This document shows positions 22,701 through 32,600 of a stretch of DNA of 33,174 nucleotides, piece by piece (position 1 is the first letter of the stretch; each line of letters starts with the position of its first letter). The DNA is from Phoronis australis. Taxonomy: Eukaryota; Phoronida; Phoronidae. A model generated the notes under the pieces. It saw only the letters and a list, made by a program, of their open reading frames with translations, did not search any database and was not told the origin of the DNA. The translations under genes were made by a program, and so were the position numbers. Location: contig NMRA01000998.1 of the NCBI GenBank assembly GCA_002633005.1, positions 1 to 33,174 of the forward strand, read 5' to 3'.

Positions 22701-24468
22701 GAAGTGACAACATGTGTCCTAAAACCATGCTTACATCAGATTAGTGGTGAAATTGCACTTTTGCACTTGTCCATCAACTGACCTGAACTGAGGAACTATC
22801 AATGTAGTTTGCAGAGAAATGGGCCTCCAGTCATATCAAAACTTCAGACGACCCAATGGTTAGCACAGGTCTGGTAATACAAACCATTAACAATTACAAT
22901 TTAGCCCTCAAAAGCAGACCACGGGACCATATTGGAAATATTCTGATAATAGAATCACCATATTTAAGATAATGCTATTAAATATAAACTGATCCTAATG
23001 ACTGAGTGCCAGGCAACAGGTAGCCCCTTGGCTGGCTTTACAGGGGCTACAGCACTCCCATCAGTTTGGGGCTACAGCACTCCCATCAGTTTGGGGCTAC
23101 AGCACTCCCATCAGTTGGGGGCTACAGCACTCCCATCAGTTTGGGACTACAGCACTCCCATCAGTTAGGGGCTACAGCACTCCCATCAGTTTGGGGCTAC
23201 AGCACTCCCATCAGTATGGGGCTACAGCACTCCCATCAGTTTGGGGCTACAGCACTCCCATCAGTTAGGGGCTACAACACCCCTATCCGTATGGGGCTAC
23301 AGCACTCCCATCAGTTGGGGCCTACAGCACTCCCATCAGTTTGGGGATACAGCACTCCCATCAGTTAGGGGCTACAACACCCCTATCCATATGGGGCTAC
23401 AGCACTCCCATCAGTTGGGGCCTACAGCACTCCCATCAGATTGGGGCTACAGCACTCCCATCACTTTGGGGCTACAGCACTCCCATCAGTTTCGCCATTA
23501 ATCTCATCCTGGGTACATTATAAACACGCGATAGCTGAAATAGGCTCACCAAATAATTGGTTTTCACAAGTTGTCAAAAACAAATTTTACACTATTGTTT
23601 CTTAAAAAACTCTTTCTTTCAGCAATCCTCTCTGGTTCTACACACATCTTCGATGAACCATGTCCACGAGAATTAATATAACTTGGGTGAAGAATTTCTA
23701 GTCGCCATGTGTAGTGATAACCTCAAATTAAGTATTTCAACTGATGTCATGTGATCTGAGCAAGAAAGTGTGAGACTGAGTGAAGCGTGTTGCATAACAC
23801 GAGTTTGCAAAAATTAGCATGGGAAGATATCTGGTGGAATTTGAAAGATTTCCGTCCCTTGGAATTTTTGTTCGTCAACAGGCATGATTTTGCAGAACTT
23901 CATCAAAATGGCACCCATTGAAGGCAGCTCAAGGGATCCGCAACAGATTTCTATGGACATTGTTCAAATTATGTTGAGTAAATTGTCTCCAGAGTCATTG
24001 CATGTGATAATTATAACTAAATACGTATATATGCAAGGTTCATTCTTTGTTATTCACTGTATATTGAAATGAGTAACTTTTTATGGGGGTAATACTGCCG
24101 GCTGACAGCCCAACTGGCCCCAGCCCAAACCAGTCCAGTAACAAATTTCCACAGGATATCTGTGATTCAAATATTACTAACCATATCCATTCTGGTTCAT
24201 GTCAGAGTTTTAATTAGGAAATTCAAAAATCAAGGGCACATAAAGTCAACAACATAACAGAACAACGGAATTCAAGGAGTGGATATTTGGTCAAATAAGA
24301 CCATTAACCTAGACGGATGCAGTACTACTTTAATTCACATATTAAATGGTAGTCTTTTCAGTAGCACATTCTGTAATTATAGGCAGTGTAGCATCAAGGT
24401 TAATACAAACCAGCAGATGATCCGCCCTCTGTTGTAATCCACCAATCATCATCCAAAGCATCTGCCAT
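14867..24468 (-). CDS. CMSS1: CMSS1/Cms1 ribosome biogenesis protein, complete seven-exon gene
   Basis: Coding exons in order: 24411-24468, 21934-22043, 19682-19811, 18393-18561, 16863-16926, 15315-15402 and 14867-15039. All introns are GT-AG, and the joined frame is 263 codons plus TGA, against about 279 in human CMSS1. The protein starts MADALDDDWW, matching the acidic/Trp start of the family. A Lys/Arg-rich segment (about residues 38-57) could be a nuclear localisation signal. Next comes the conserved core: LVLILCGSAIRC, KIVKLFAKHMK, HIGVGTPNR and KLKFLILDWTWRDQKL. Cms1 proteins are nucleolar and are linked to the U3/90S pre-ribosome. TPNR and LDWTW sit where DEAD-box proteins have TPGR and DEAD, so I infer a degenerate helicase-like fold without ATPase motif II. 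The introns are repeat-rich. The next gene upstream is divergent FARSB. Confidence 0.95.
15315..15402 (-). CDS. CMSS1: CMSS1 exon 6
   Basis: 88 bases, acceptor CTTTTGAAG, donor GTATGA. Encodes HIGVGTPNRVKVLIES, the family's GVGTPGR block. The second residue of the expected PGR is Asn here, which is a mild departure from the consensus I know. Confidence 0.95.
15749..15784. repeat. 14-bp tandem repeat, 2.5 copies
   Basis: GAGGTATTACTGTA is repeated twice and followed by GAGGTATT, in CMSS1 intron 5. It is too short to be more than a local slip duplication. Confidence 0.75.
16719..16779. repeat. (TA)n microsatellite, about 30 dinucleotides
   Basis: A perfect alternating TA run in CMSS1 intron 5, 84-144 bases downstream of the exon 5 donor. 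On either strand it reads as Tyr-Ile repeats, which explains two spurious frames. It is likely length-polymorphic. Confidence 0.97.
16863..16926 (-). CDS. CMSS1: CMSS1 exon 5
   Basis: 64 bases, acceptor TCTTTTCAG, donor GTATGG. Encodes KIVKLFAKHMK, almost identical to the human KVIKLFAKHIK block. An alternative AG two bases downstream would cause an immediate frame stop, so the first AG is used. A (TA)n tract lies 84 bases past the donor. Confidence 0.95.
17682..18078 (+). repeat. Dispersed repeat, copy B of 474-862
   Basis: Same order of conserved words as copy A at 474-862, from AAGTGGAATTTGCAC through to CATAATTAGGAGCAT. It lies in CMSS1 intron 4 in antisense orientation to the gene. No coding frame is kept in either copy. 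Confidence 0.7.
18393..18561 (-). CDS. CMSS1: CMSS1 exon 4
   Basis: 169 bases, acceptor TATTGCAG, donor GTATGT. Encodes the hydrophobic strand LVLILCGSAIRCVHLMR, the equivalent of the family's LIICSSAVRALELIR. This is one of the most conserved parts of the protein. Confidence 0.95.
19682..19811 (-). CDS. CMSS1: CMSS1 exon 3
   Basis: 130 bases, acceptor TCATTACAG, donor GTATGT. Contains LPKDLISKVHDYF, matching the conserved LPEDL...DYY block that opens the CMSS1 core. It ends in phase 1. Confidence 0.93.
20667..20684 (+). promoter_or_regulatory. CTCF-like motif in CMSS1 intron 2
   Basis: TGGCCAGTAGAGGGCATA fits the established CTCF core (CCA, C or G, C or T, AG, then purine/G-rich GGC) at almost every informative position. 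Occupancy cannot be judged from sequence. Confidence 0.4.
20941..21549 (+). repeat. Four-unit ~150-bp imperfect repeat carrying CTCF-like motifs
   Basis: 20941-21102 and 21387-21549 are clear direct copies (shared AAGTCGTCA, GTTGT, AACATCA, TATAAATACA, CTGCAAACGGTTT and GAGATACAGCCA). Two more diverged units lie between them. Each unit starts with a GCCACTAG-type block (20979, 21119, 21279, 21424) and ends with a CGGTT...GATACAG-type block. It looks like a mobile-element-derived satellite. It ends at the N at 21550, so a collapsed assembly is possible. It lies in CMSS1 intron 2. Confidence 0.75.
21934..22043 (-). CDS. CMSS1: CMSS1 exon 2
   Basis: 110 bases entered after TGTTGCAG and left at GTTTGT. 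It completes a split Gly codon and then encodes an acidic Ser/Thr/Glu segment followed by a basic Lys/Arg-rich one ending NIKKKR. The same poorly conserved, low-complexity linker is present in other CMSS1 proteins. Confidence 0.88.
23044..23492. repeat. 25-bp minisatellite, 18 units, CMSS1 intron 1
   Basis: The unit GGGGCTACAGCACTCCCATC plus CAGTT/AGTTT-type ends repeats every 25 bases from 23044 with no length change over 18 units. A variant unit (CTACAACACCCCTATCC) occurs twice, 100 bases apart, and its neighbours are the same in both places, so the array has a four-unit higher-order period. Because 25 is not a multiple of 3 and the unit has no stop, all three plus frames are open; this does not indicate a protein. 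Confidence 0.97.
24411..24468 (-). CDS. CMSS1: CMSS1 exon 1 (coding)
   Basis: 19 codons plus 1 base, beginning MADALDDDWWITTEGG. The ATG at 24468-24466 is chosen because its acidic/Trp start matches the family start. The donor is G then GTTTGT. An acceptor-like TTTTCAG ending at about 24538 just upstream raises the possibility of a separate 5' UTR exon. Confidence 0.9.
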
Positions 24469-24777
24469 GAATGCTTACCACTTAGTTTTGGATTGACGAA
24501 TCAACGAAGTTAGACTAGCCTGATGGAGTTACGTCTGAAAATATAAAATAATCATTTTCAGTGTTGGGTACCACATGTTGCGATCATTATTGACCACTAG
24601 TGATCTCTAACATTGTCACTTGAAATGACAGAGATCCATAAATTAGGCGAAGGTCTATTACAAAAATTCAATTACTACGATTTTTTACAATCAAAGACTT
24701 GCAACTACTAAAAAGTATACCTGCCTGCCTGCAGAATAGTTTGAAGAATGAATGATTTCCTGAACACTCGAAATTCA

Positions 24778-24900
24778 GAGGCAGATCAACGGGGGGGAGG
24801 GGATTCAGAGGAATTAAATCCCCCCCCCCCTGCCCCCTCATCCTGGGACAGGATCAAAGTTAAAAATAAAGAAAAATTGCCAGGAAAATGAAATCACTTA
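24778..24900. repeat. G-run/C-run interspersed repeat, copy 1
   Basis: Starts CAGATCAACGGGGGGGAGGG, then a C run, then GGGACAGGATCAAAGTTAAA and TTGCCAGGAAAA. The opposed G and C runs can form a hairpin. The same plan recurs at 25876-25970, so this is a dispersed family. Confidence 0.6.
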
Positions 24901-25621
24901 CAATAACCCCCTCCCTACCTCCCCTCACTCGGTGCTATGCGTCTTGGATTCATGTGAATCCTAAACCCCCACTGAGCAGTTGATAGTCCAAATCAAAAAT
25001 TCATGGCAACCTCAGGTTTAGTACCACTTTCAGTTATAGGCATTGGCCTGTGACTTGTAAGCCGTCAAAGACCAATTTCCATGAATGACAGAACATGACT
25101 GACTGAACTGTTCGAATATAGCAGACCCTGGTTTTGAGAACCAGTTAGTCACCGAACAACAAGTGTCAGTGGTGGATTTATAAGGGGGGGGGCAAGGGAT
25201 TCCATTTGACTGTATGGGGGTGCAAATGTCTGATGCTAAATCCTGGCTAATACTCTGCCCTGCCCCGCCAACTCAAAATCCTGGATATAACCCAAGTGTG
25301 TTCAGCAGATGAAACATACAGCACAATATTACTCCCCAATTCAGGCTGGATGAACATATACTAGTACACTGCAATGCCTGGCCAATTTCCCAATGAAAAC
25401 AATACAATAAGGTGATTGAACAAAGAATTCCTTACAAGGCAGAGTTGAGCAGCCAAGCTCATATGTTGACTAGAGGATATTGCCTACATTCAGACTGATT
25501 TGGGGGTCCAAGCAGACACCAGCAATTTGGCAAGGAGTCACCCCCTCCCCCCATGTCATTAATCGTTCCAGAACTAACAGGAAGCACCCAGCTAGACAAT
25601 TGTACATGGGCAATGCACTAT

Positions 25622-25755
25622 AATGGGCTGGAGGGTTATGCCACACCCCCTTTAATTTTTTCAGTGCTCCGGCACCCATGGTCTATGGGCAGTGCACCAC
25701 AGGGGCTGGGCTATAGCCCCCTCCCCCACTTTTTTAGTGCTACGCCGCCCATGTT
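25622..25755. repeat. Imperfect direct duplication (~75 bp)
   Basis: 25626-25681 and 25703-25755 share GGCTGG, a CCCC(C)T run, TTTTTTCAGTGCT/TTTTTTAGTGCT and GGCACCCATGG/CCGCCCATGTT in the same order. It lies between CMSS1 and FARSB. Confidence 0.6.
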
Positions 25756-25875
25756 GTACGTATGAAACAGTATGAATCTAGTCAAGCTAGGTAGCTGCAT
25801 TTGCTGTCCCTCTATCTCGACCTCTGTATGTCCTTACTCACTAGCCTAGTTCTCATTTAGTCTTTCCTTACCAGA

Positions 25876-25970
25876 GTCAGATCTACGGGGGCTCAGGGGT
25901 TTCAACCCCTCCCACGGGACAAAATCAAAAATAAAAATTTCAAAAATGTCGCCAGGAAAACAAAATCAGC
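25876..25970. repeat. G-run/C-run interspersed repeat, copy 2
   Basis: Matches 24778-24900: CAGATCTACGGGGG, an inverted GGGGTTTCAACCCC core, GGGACAAAATCAAAAATAAA and TCGCCAGGAAAA. No coding potential is seen. Confidence 0.6.
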
Positions 25971-26561
25971 GACTAAAATCAAAACAATCTTACACGGGTA
26001 AGTACACAAATTGGCAAACTGAAACAGGTAGTTGGCTGGCTAGCTCGATGATTCCATAGCCTACGCTCCCCCCTAAGAACTGTTAGGTACGAATTCTGAA
26101 TTCTCAGATTTGCTCTTGGGCAGACCCGCGGGGACAGGCCGTCCTAAAATTCTGTTAAGTATTTCAATTGACAAAGTTAGTTACCGGGCGAGGGGAACGG
26201 TGTCGTTGAGAAAATAGCGATCACAAAGCATGTGTGCGATTACAGTGCCACCTTTAGAGGGTATTGGAAACTTTGTGTAAAAGTTGTTTAAACTGTTTGC
26301 TTTCAATGAATTTAAAAACGGGATTGGTTTGAAATAACCTTTGGAAAGAAACAACTAAAAATCTACCACCACTTCGAAATATAGAAAGGCTTGACAACAC
26401 ATATATATATATTTTTACTGGATGTTTTGTGTTTCGAAACTTTCCGTTTGTCGGAAGAAGTGTGTTTCCGGTCAAAAATCCATATTGCGTTAGCATTGCA
26501 AGCTGTTGCCTGTTACAACGTCAGTGTTTGAGGGTAGCTGTTGACGAGAAAAAGCATAAAA

Positions 26562-26619
26562 ATGCCTGTTGTTGGCGTAAAAAGAGACCTATTGTACGAG
26601 GCTCTTGGAAGAAGTTACA
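26562..26619 (+). CDS. FARSB: FARSB exon 1 (start)
   Basis: 19 codons plus 1 base. The ATG in AAAAATGCC aligns with the known family start; the peptide runs [11 protein letters not shown]. The donor is GTAAGT at 26620. Confidence 0.95.
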
Positions 26620-29600
26620 GTAAGTTGGTTATGATGACGAGACTTCCAAATATGACGTGCCTTACCTTACAGCTTCCATACCTAGCCCTAGGCCCAGCCA
26701 GCTAACTCTATGAAGACTTTATCGTCAAAATACAGCTAGGTACCACTGTGTGTATTTCTTCCGTAGACCCCAAAATTGCACACAGCCAGGGTAGTTCTGC
26801 TCATCACCTCGCCGTGAAACTTATATCAACATGTAAAGCTAAAGACCGGACGGGGTGCATGCAAAATCTGGGAATCAACTGACACTCACCTTGCCCGTTA
26901 CAGCCGTTTAAGTGAAAAACAATGCAATAAATATCACTTTCTTGCGTAACTCTCCATCTTTTTTAACAATGAAAAGTATGTCTTCGTTTTGGAAACAGTA
27001 CACTCGTGTCACGCGCACGTGCCATTTCCTTAATTTTTGCGACAACTTAGCAGAAGCAAAATTTATTCTGAAATTCATTTTTTCGGTATCAAAATTCTAA
27101 AAACTTATAATGAAATGAAACTAGTTTCAGTAATTTGTTGTGACGTGTACACAAGCTCGTGAAAGAACTACGGTTGATTGAAGAATCAGCGAAAAAAGAA
27201 ACTGGACAATAGGTGATGCAATATTTCATGGCGCCGAAAGCCGTAGCTAAAGATCGCTCCACAACTTTAGCAGCAAAATAACAGTAGAATGCCATTTTTT
27301 CCAAAATCGTTAAATGATTTAGTTTACTCAAGGACCATTTGAAAAAGTATTGATTGCGGGAGTATTTGTTAAAGTTGGAAGTTTTTAAAGACTCTGGTAA
27401 AAGTCAAATAAGCAGACCAATCCCCCTTTAAAATGGCTGCTGAGAACCAGTTCATTGAATAATGCTAATGGCCATTATTCTGTGAAAACTGGTTCCTGTC
27501 AGCCATTTTGGAGACGGACTCAAGTATTCGATCTGTACCAAGACTTCAACTGCCTCCAAAGGTTCCACGTACTTTTGAAATGTACATTTATGAATGTAGT
27601 AGGGGTAAGCGTAATTTCCAGGAAATCTTCCGGCTTACAAGCTTGATTTAGGATATGCCATCTCCTATCACACTTGATGCATGATTTAAACCAGTCCAGA
27701 CTTGCATTGAAAGTATGGTCTTTCATTGGTTCAGGCTTCTTATTGCATCATTCACAATGTCACTCAGTAAGGAAGGGATGATGGATTCTCCTCAAAGGTA
27801 GCACACTTTAATGGATGTCCATCCCAATCAGTTCTGTATAGGGGTGGTTTTTCAGTAGATTTTACTCAGGCTAAACTATCAAAGTCGTTTTGTTGTTGAC
27901 TTCAAATCTAAAGGCTGTGGATGATTTTAAATCCTTCCATCTCTAACAAATACTCCAGGAATGGCAATTTCTTTCTGATAGATGAATTCATTCACTGACA
28001 AAAATGATGGTGGTCTTCCGTAAGTTTCAATGTATTTTGGGATCAAACGGAGGATTATGTGGAGGTTGCCTACCTGTCTACTAACCACACAGTTGGGGGA
28101 CATGTCTGTCAGCAGGATTGCTTGCCAGAGCAGACTGCATTAGCATGACTGAATTTTCTCTTTTACCCACAAATCTTTCTTAATCAAAAGACGAAAGAAG
28201 AGCTTCCATCATATTTCTTGTTGTCATTGTTACCCGCAGGGACAAATGGCTGAGGTGAAGGAGGGTTACATCACAGTTAATAAATGTGCTGGTAATTGTT
28301 CACATCATAAATCTTTTGAAACCATTTCAGCTGATGAAGAGTTTGATGAGCTGTGTTTTGAGTTTGGTCTGGAGCTGGATGAAATAGTAAGTATGAAGGA
28401 ATAAATAAGTATGAAGGAATAAATAGTAAGTATGAAGGAATAAATAAGTATGAAGGAATAAATAGTAAGTATGAAGGAATAAATTGTAAGTATGAAGGAA
28501 TAACTAGTTAGTATGAAGGAATAAATAGTAAGTATGAAGGAATAAATAGTAAGTATGAAGGAATAAATAGTAAGTATGAAGGAATAAATAGTAAGTATGA
28601 AGGAATAAATATTAAGTATGAAGGAATAAATAGTAAGTATGAAGGAATAAATAAGTATGAAGGAATAAATAAGTATGAAGGAATGAACGGTAAGCGTGAA
28701 GGAATGACTTGTAAGTGTAAAGGAATAAAAATTCTCTTTCAAGTCTCAAATCCAAACTTTTTGTGTTCATATGTGTTTGTTTGTTTTTAATAAAATTAAG
28801 GAATTTAATTTCAAGTCTGAACCTAGGTATGATACAAAATTTTGGTATAAAAACTTAAGTGCTGATAAAGTTAAGTCTGACAGTGTTTTCTTAAGTTATC
28901 TTAGACATGTTACCAAATTTTGCTAAATCACTCATTCTTGTTTTCCTTTTCATAAAATTTTACATTCTCATTTGCAGACATCTGAAGCATCCATGATAAC
29001 AAAGGAAAAAGGATCAGAAAAAGCAGGACAAGCCGACGAAGCAATCATTTTCAAGATTGAAATTCCCGCCAACAGATATGACTTATTGTGCCTAGAGGGT
29101 GTTGTGAGAGGCTTACAAGTTTTTAAAGAAAAGTAAGACCTGTCTGGACTCTGAGATCCCGTCTCCAGACTCTAAATCAGACACACGATTTACCCAATCA
29201 CAACCGTATTCACCTGTCATCCCAGTCACAACCGTATTCACTTGTGATATCCAAGTATTGCCTAAATACAATATTTAGTTTGCTTGGCACAAAATCTGGG
29301 TCTGTTTCTTGAAAAATTACTTTATACTTTAAATAGAAATTTGGTCTTGTGGTGCTTCGCATAACTGTTTCTGAGAAATGCTTAAATCTCACTTGAGTAA
29401 AAGTTCAAAGTCTCTTAGAATATACACAAACCTGCTTGTTACTGAAGTAATTTCTAGAAAAAAACAGTATTCAGCAACTGTGAAGTGAGACCAAAGTTTA
29501 GTCTTAACTCTTAATTCACTTTCATGAAACGGACTCCTGTAATTTGGTAGAAAAAAAGTTTGAGTCCGAGTTCAAGCCTAAGACTGTGTTTAGATTTCTC

Positions 29601-32600
29601 ATACCCAGATATAGCTAGGGAAATCGACTTCATCTTGTTTTTGTACTGTAGATCTGCATAGTAGTAGTAATGCTAGATCTCCATATGGTTAATCGTTTTT
29701 CAACAAACAGTAACTAAAAGTCAGTTGTGAAGTTGTGTTTGAATTTTTCAGAGTATCAATGGATGGTTTTACTAAAAATGTTGAGGCCGTGGTAGCCAAC
29801 ATTTTTTACAAAAACAAGACATTGTCGCCTTGAAAGTTAGACTCAACTAAACTTTTATGGTTATGAATACATACTTTTTTAAAAGGACCACATTACTTCC
29901 AAATCATGGTCTGTACTTTCTTTGAACTCCCTTGAATGTAAACTTGACAACGAGCCTGTTTTTCATCAAACCTAACCTGAAACCTGCTGTTGTGTTGTAA
30001 GCATTGAGCTTTTCTTGGTTAACGCGATGTTAAAAATGAAGTATTCCTATCTGTCGCAGCAAAGTTGCTTATTACATTAAGTAACTTGCAGGAAGTCATC
30101 ACGTCATTGCTCAGTTTGATGTCAAAGGATTTTAGTGGCTGAACAATGCTTGTTGTTCCCTGAAAACACGTGAGGCAAATGCGGACACTTGGCAAACTCT
30201 GATCATCTGGCGTTTCTTGCTGTGTGTCACCTTCATCGTCAGAACTCGTTTATAACAAAATTGAGATGTAAAGCGGCATAATAATATTTTGTTCGTGTTT
30301 TTTTTAGGATTACAAATATGCTGTGTGAGCATTTAGGTTGTAAATATAAATATGACATACTAGTTTGATATCAACATGGGAAAAGTGTTATGTACAACAT
30401 TTTTATTGAAATACATTTTGTTGTTTGTTCAGGTTACAACCTCCACGATACAGAAGAGTGTCTCCTGAAGGTGGTCACATGCAACAGCTTGTCATTACTC
30501 CGTCGGTAGGTGGAATCATGAACATGGCAATTATCAATAAAATACACACTTTTATTATTAATGAAATGTTTACAATGGGAATGTCACCTTGCTGGGGTCG
30601 GCCGTGAGATTCCTCCGTCTTGGTTCTATTCCATGCCACTATAGGTAGTTAGATTTGGTCAGAAAGGTCTAGATACTCACCAGTTCAACTTTTGTTTTAG
30701 AAGACACGTGGTTAGTATGCTAACGTGTATGGTTCACAGGTCCTCTGACATCAGCTTCAGATTTGTTCAATTTTGCCAGTTTGACCAAAAATATTTGCAC
30801 AGCGGAATAGGTCACTGTCATTTTGTTCGTCTCCAATTTGGAGTAGTTGCGAGGGGTGTAACATAATTATCCGACCCTCTGTTGAATGGAATGACAATAA
30901 CTGTTATGCTATAAAAATGTTGTCATAGCTTCTTGTGCAATTAAGATAAGTATTTTGATTAAATTTAATAGAAAGTCGCAGTATTTTTGATACTCATTCA
31001 GTTAATGCTCAAGGTACTTCAACAGGGTGGGTGTTGAGCCGAGCATGAAGCTCAGGGGTGCACATTTACCGAAATGTTTGATTTAATAAGTAAAGTCGTC
31101 AGGTTCTCCCAAGAGTATAATAAAACTAAAGGGTGTTTTTGTGCCTAAAAAAGGCAAAGTGATATTGAAATTTTGAAGGTTTGTGTATTAAAGGTAAGTT
31201 AGTTTCATACCTTTTGGGGGACTAAATTAGAATGAGGCAGAGGTTTACACGGGTGCTTTCAAGAAAGTCTTAATAATATAAATTGGAGGGTGGGCATTAA
31301 GCGAAGCATGGACGTTAAAAACTGAAAATTTGCAAATTTTGTGAGCGAGCTTTGAAGGCCAGTATGGGCATTAACCTGGAAGTGTATTTGTATCATTGTT
31401 AGAAGAGTACGATATTACACCATTGTTAAAAGAGTACGATATTACACCATTGTTAAAAGAGTACGATATTACACCATTGTTGGAAGAGTACGATATTACA
31501 CCATTGTTAGAAGAGTATGATATTACACCATTGTTGGAAGAGTACGTAGTTTTGAATGTATGTTTCATCCTTGTGTACTTATAGACATCTCAGGTTCGAC
31601 CCCACGCCGTGGCTGCAGTTCTGCGTAACATTACTTTCACTGAGGACCGATACAACAGTTTCATAGATCTGCAGGATAAATTACATCACAACATTGGCCG
31701 GTGAGTTGAGTCACCTCTCATTGTTACATTTGACATATGCTTAGTCACGGTGTAGTTGCATTAATTTATTGTATTATGCTTATAGTGAATTTATTGTATT
31801 ATGCTCATAGTGAATTTATTGTATTATGCTCATGGTGAATTTATTGTATTATGCTCATAGTGATTAGTCACGGTGTAGTTGCTTTAATTTATTGTATTAT
31901 GCTCATAGTGAATTTATTGTATTATGCTCATAGTGATTATTAGTCTCTGACTGCAGAAATGCACAGAAATGTGAGGTTATAATCTCAGTAGACAGTCTTA
32001 AACATCATTTGGTCATTATGTATTCATCAGCTCGACTATTGTATGTTGCTGTAGCATTACCCCTGATAAATGCTGACTTGTGAAAAAAAATTGACCCATC
32101 GCCAGGATTTTGAGTAGCGGCTTAACTGATCAATCAGAACGCAGCATTCTTGACACACTTGCATTTCCAAGCTGCCATTTTACCCAACAAACAACACGTT
32201 GCCGGGTAAAACTTATTGTTTGTTTGTCGCAAAAGGGCAGAGCTTGCAATAGGTCAATTGTGGGTGCATACTGTTGTCTGCCATAGTGCATGCTTGTGTG
32301 CTGAAACCACGTGAAGGATTTTGTAGTAACAACTACTGAGGGCCCCCATGGAAAGCAGTGTGAACTGATGGGACCACCCTCATTGTAAATATTACATTAA
32401 TAAGTAAAATAATAAATGATCAATTAAAAGAAAAATTATGAATTAGTGTTAAGCTATGAAAAAATGCATCGATGAGAGTTGCAACTTCAAAATCAATTTT
32501 TTCGTAACAGGAAACGTTCACTCGTTGCTATTGGGACACATGACCTTGACACAATCCAAGGTCCATTCAGATATGAGGCCAGGCAGCCCAGTGACATCAA

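Larger units (their letters stand above)
24469..26561. promoter_or_regulatory. Divergent intergenic region between CMSS1 and FARSB start codons
   Basis: 2.09 kb between two outward-reading genes. Near FARSB, TCGGAAG (26451-26457) and the inverted TTTCCGG (26465-26471) resemble paired ETS sites, which are common at promoters of translation-related genes. A short TATATA run lies at 26401-26412. On the minus strand, an acceptor-like TTATTTTATATTTTCAG ends at about 24538 and a donor-like CCCG then GTAACT lies at 26184, so CMSS1 could have a 5' UTR exon close to the FARSB start. The rest is G/C-run repeats. Confidence 0.35.

Noticed and set aside
23044-23492. CRISPR-like array
   Set aside because: Units are contiguous with no spacers, and this is animal nuclear DNA; it is a minisatellite.
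23066-23523. Three overlapping frames coding Gln/His/Ser/Gly-rich repeat proteins
   Set aside because: They are the three readings of the stop-free 25-bp minisatellite inside CMSS1 intron 1.
23884-24072. 62-codon plus-strand frame with a good Kozak ATG at 23909
   Set aside because: It lies antisense within CMSS1 intron 1, with no recognised homologue and no splice partner.
27520-27726. Minus-strand frame with a vague resemblance to the helix-turn-helix part of Tigger/jerky transposases
   Set aside because: Similarity is limited to a few residues and neighbouring frames are full of stops; not supportable.
28305-28742. 145-codon minus-strand frame of Y-S-F-I-L-T-I heptapeptides
   Set aside because: It is the shadow of the splice-donor repeat array and overlaps FARSB exon 2 antisense.
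31593-31603. Perfect RNA polymerase III B box (GGTTCGACCCC)
   Set aside because: It lies within FARSB exon 5 coding for conserved residues, with no A box at tRNA spacing; chance match.
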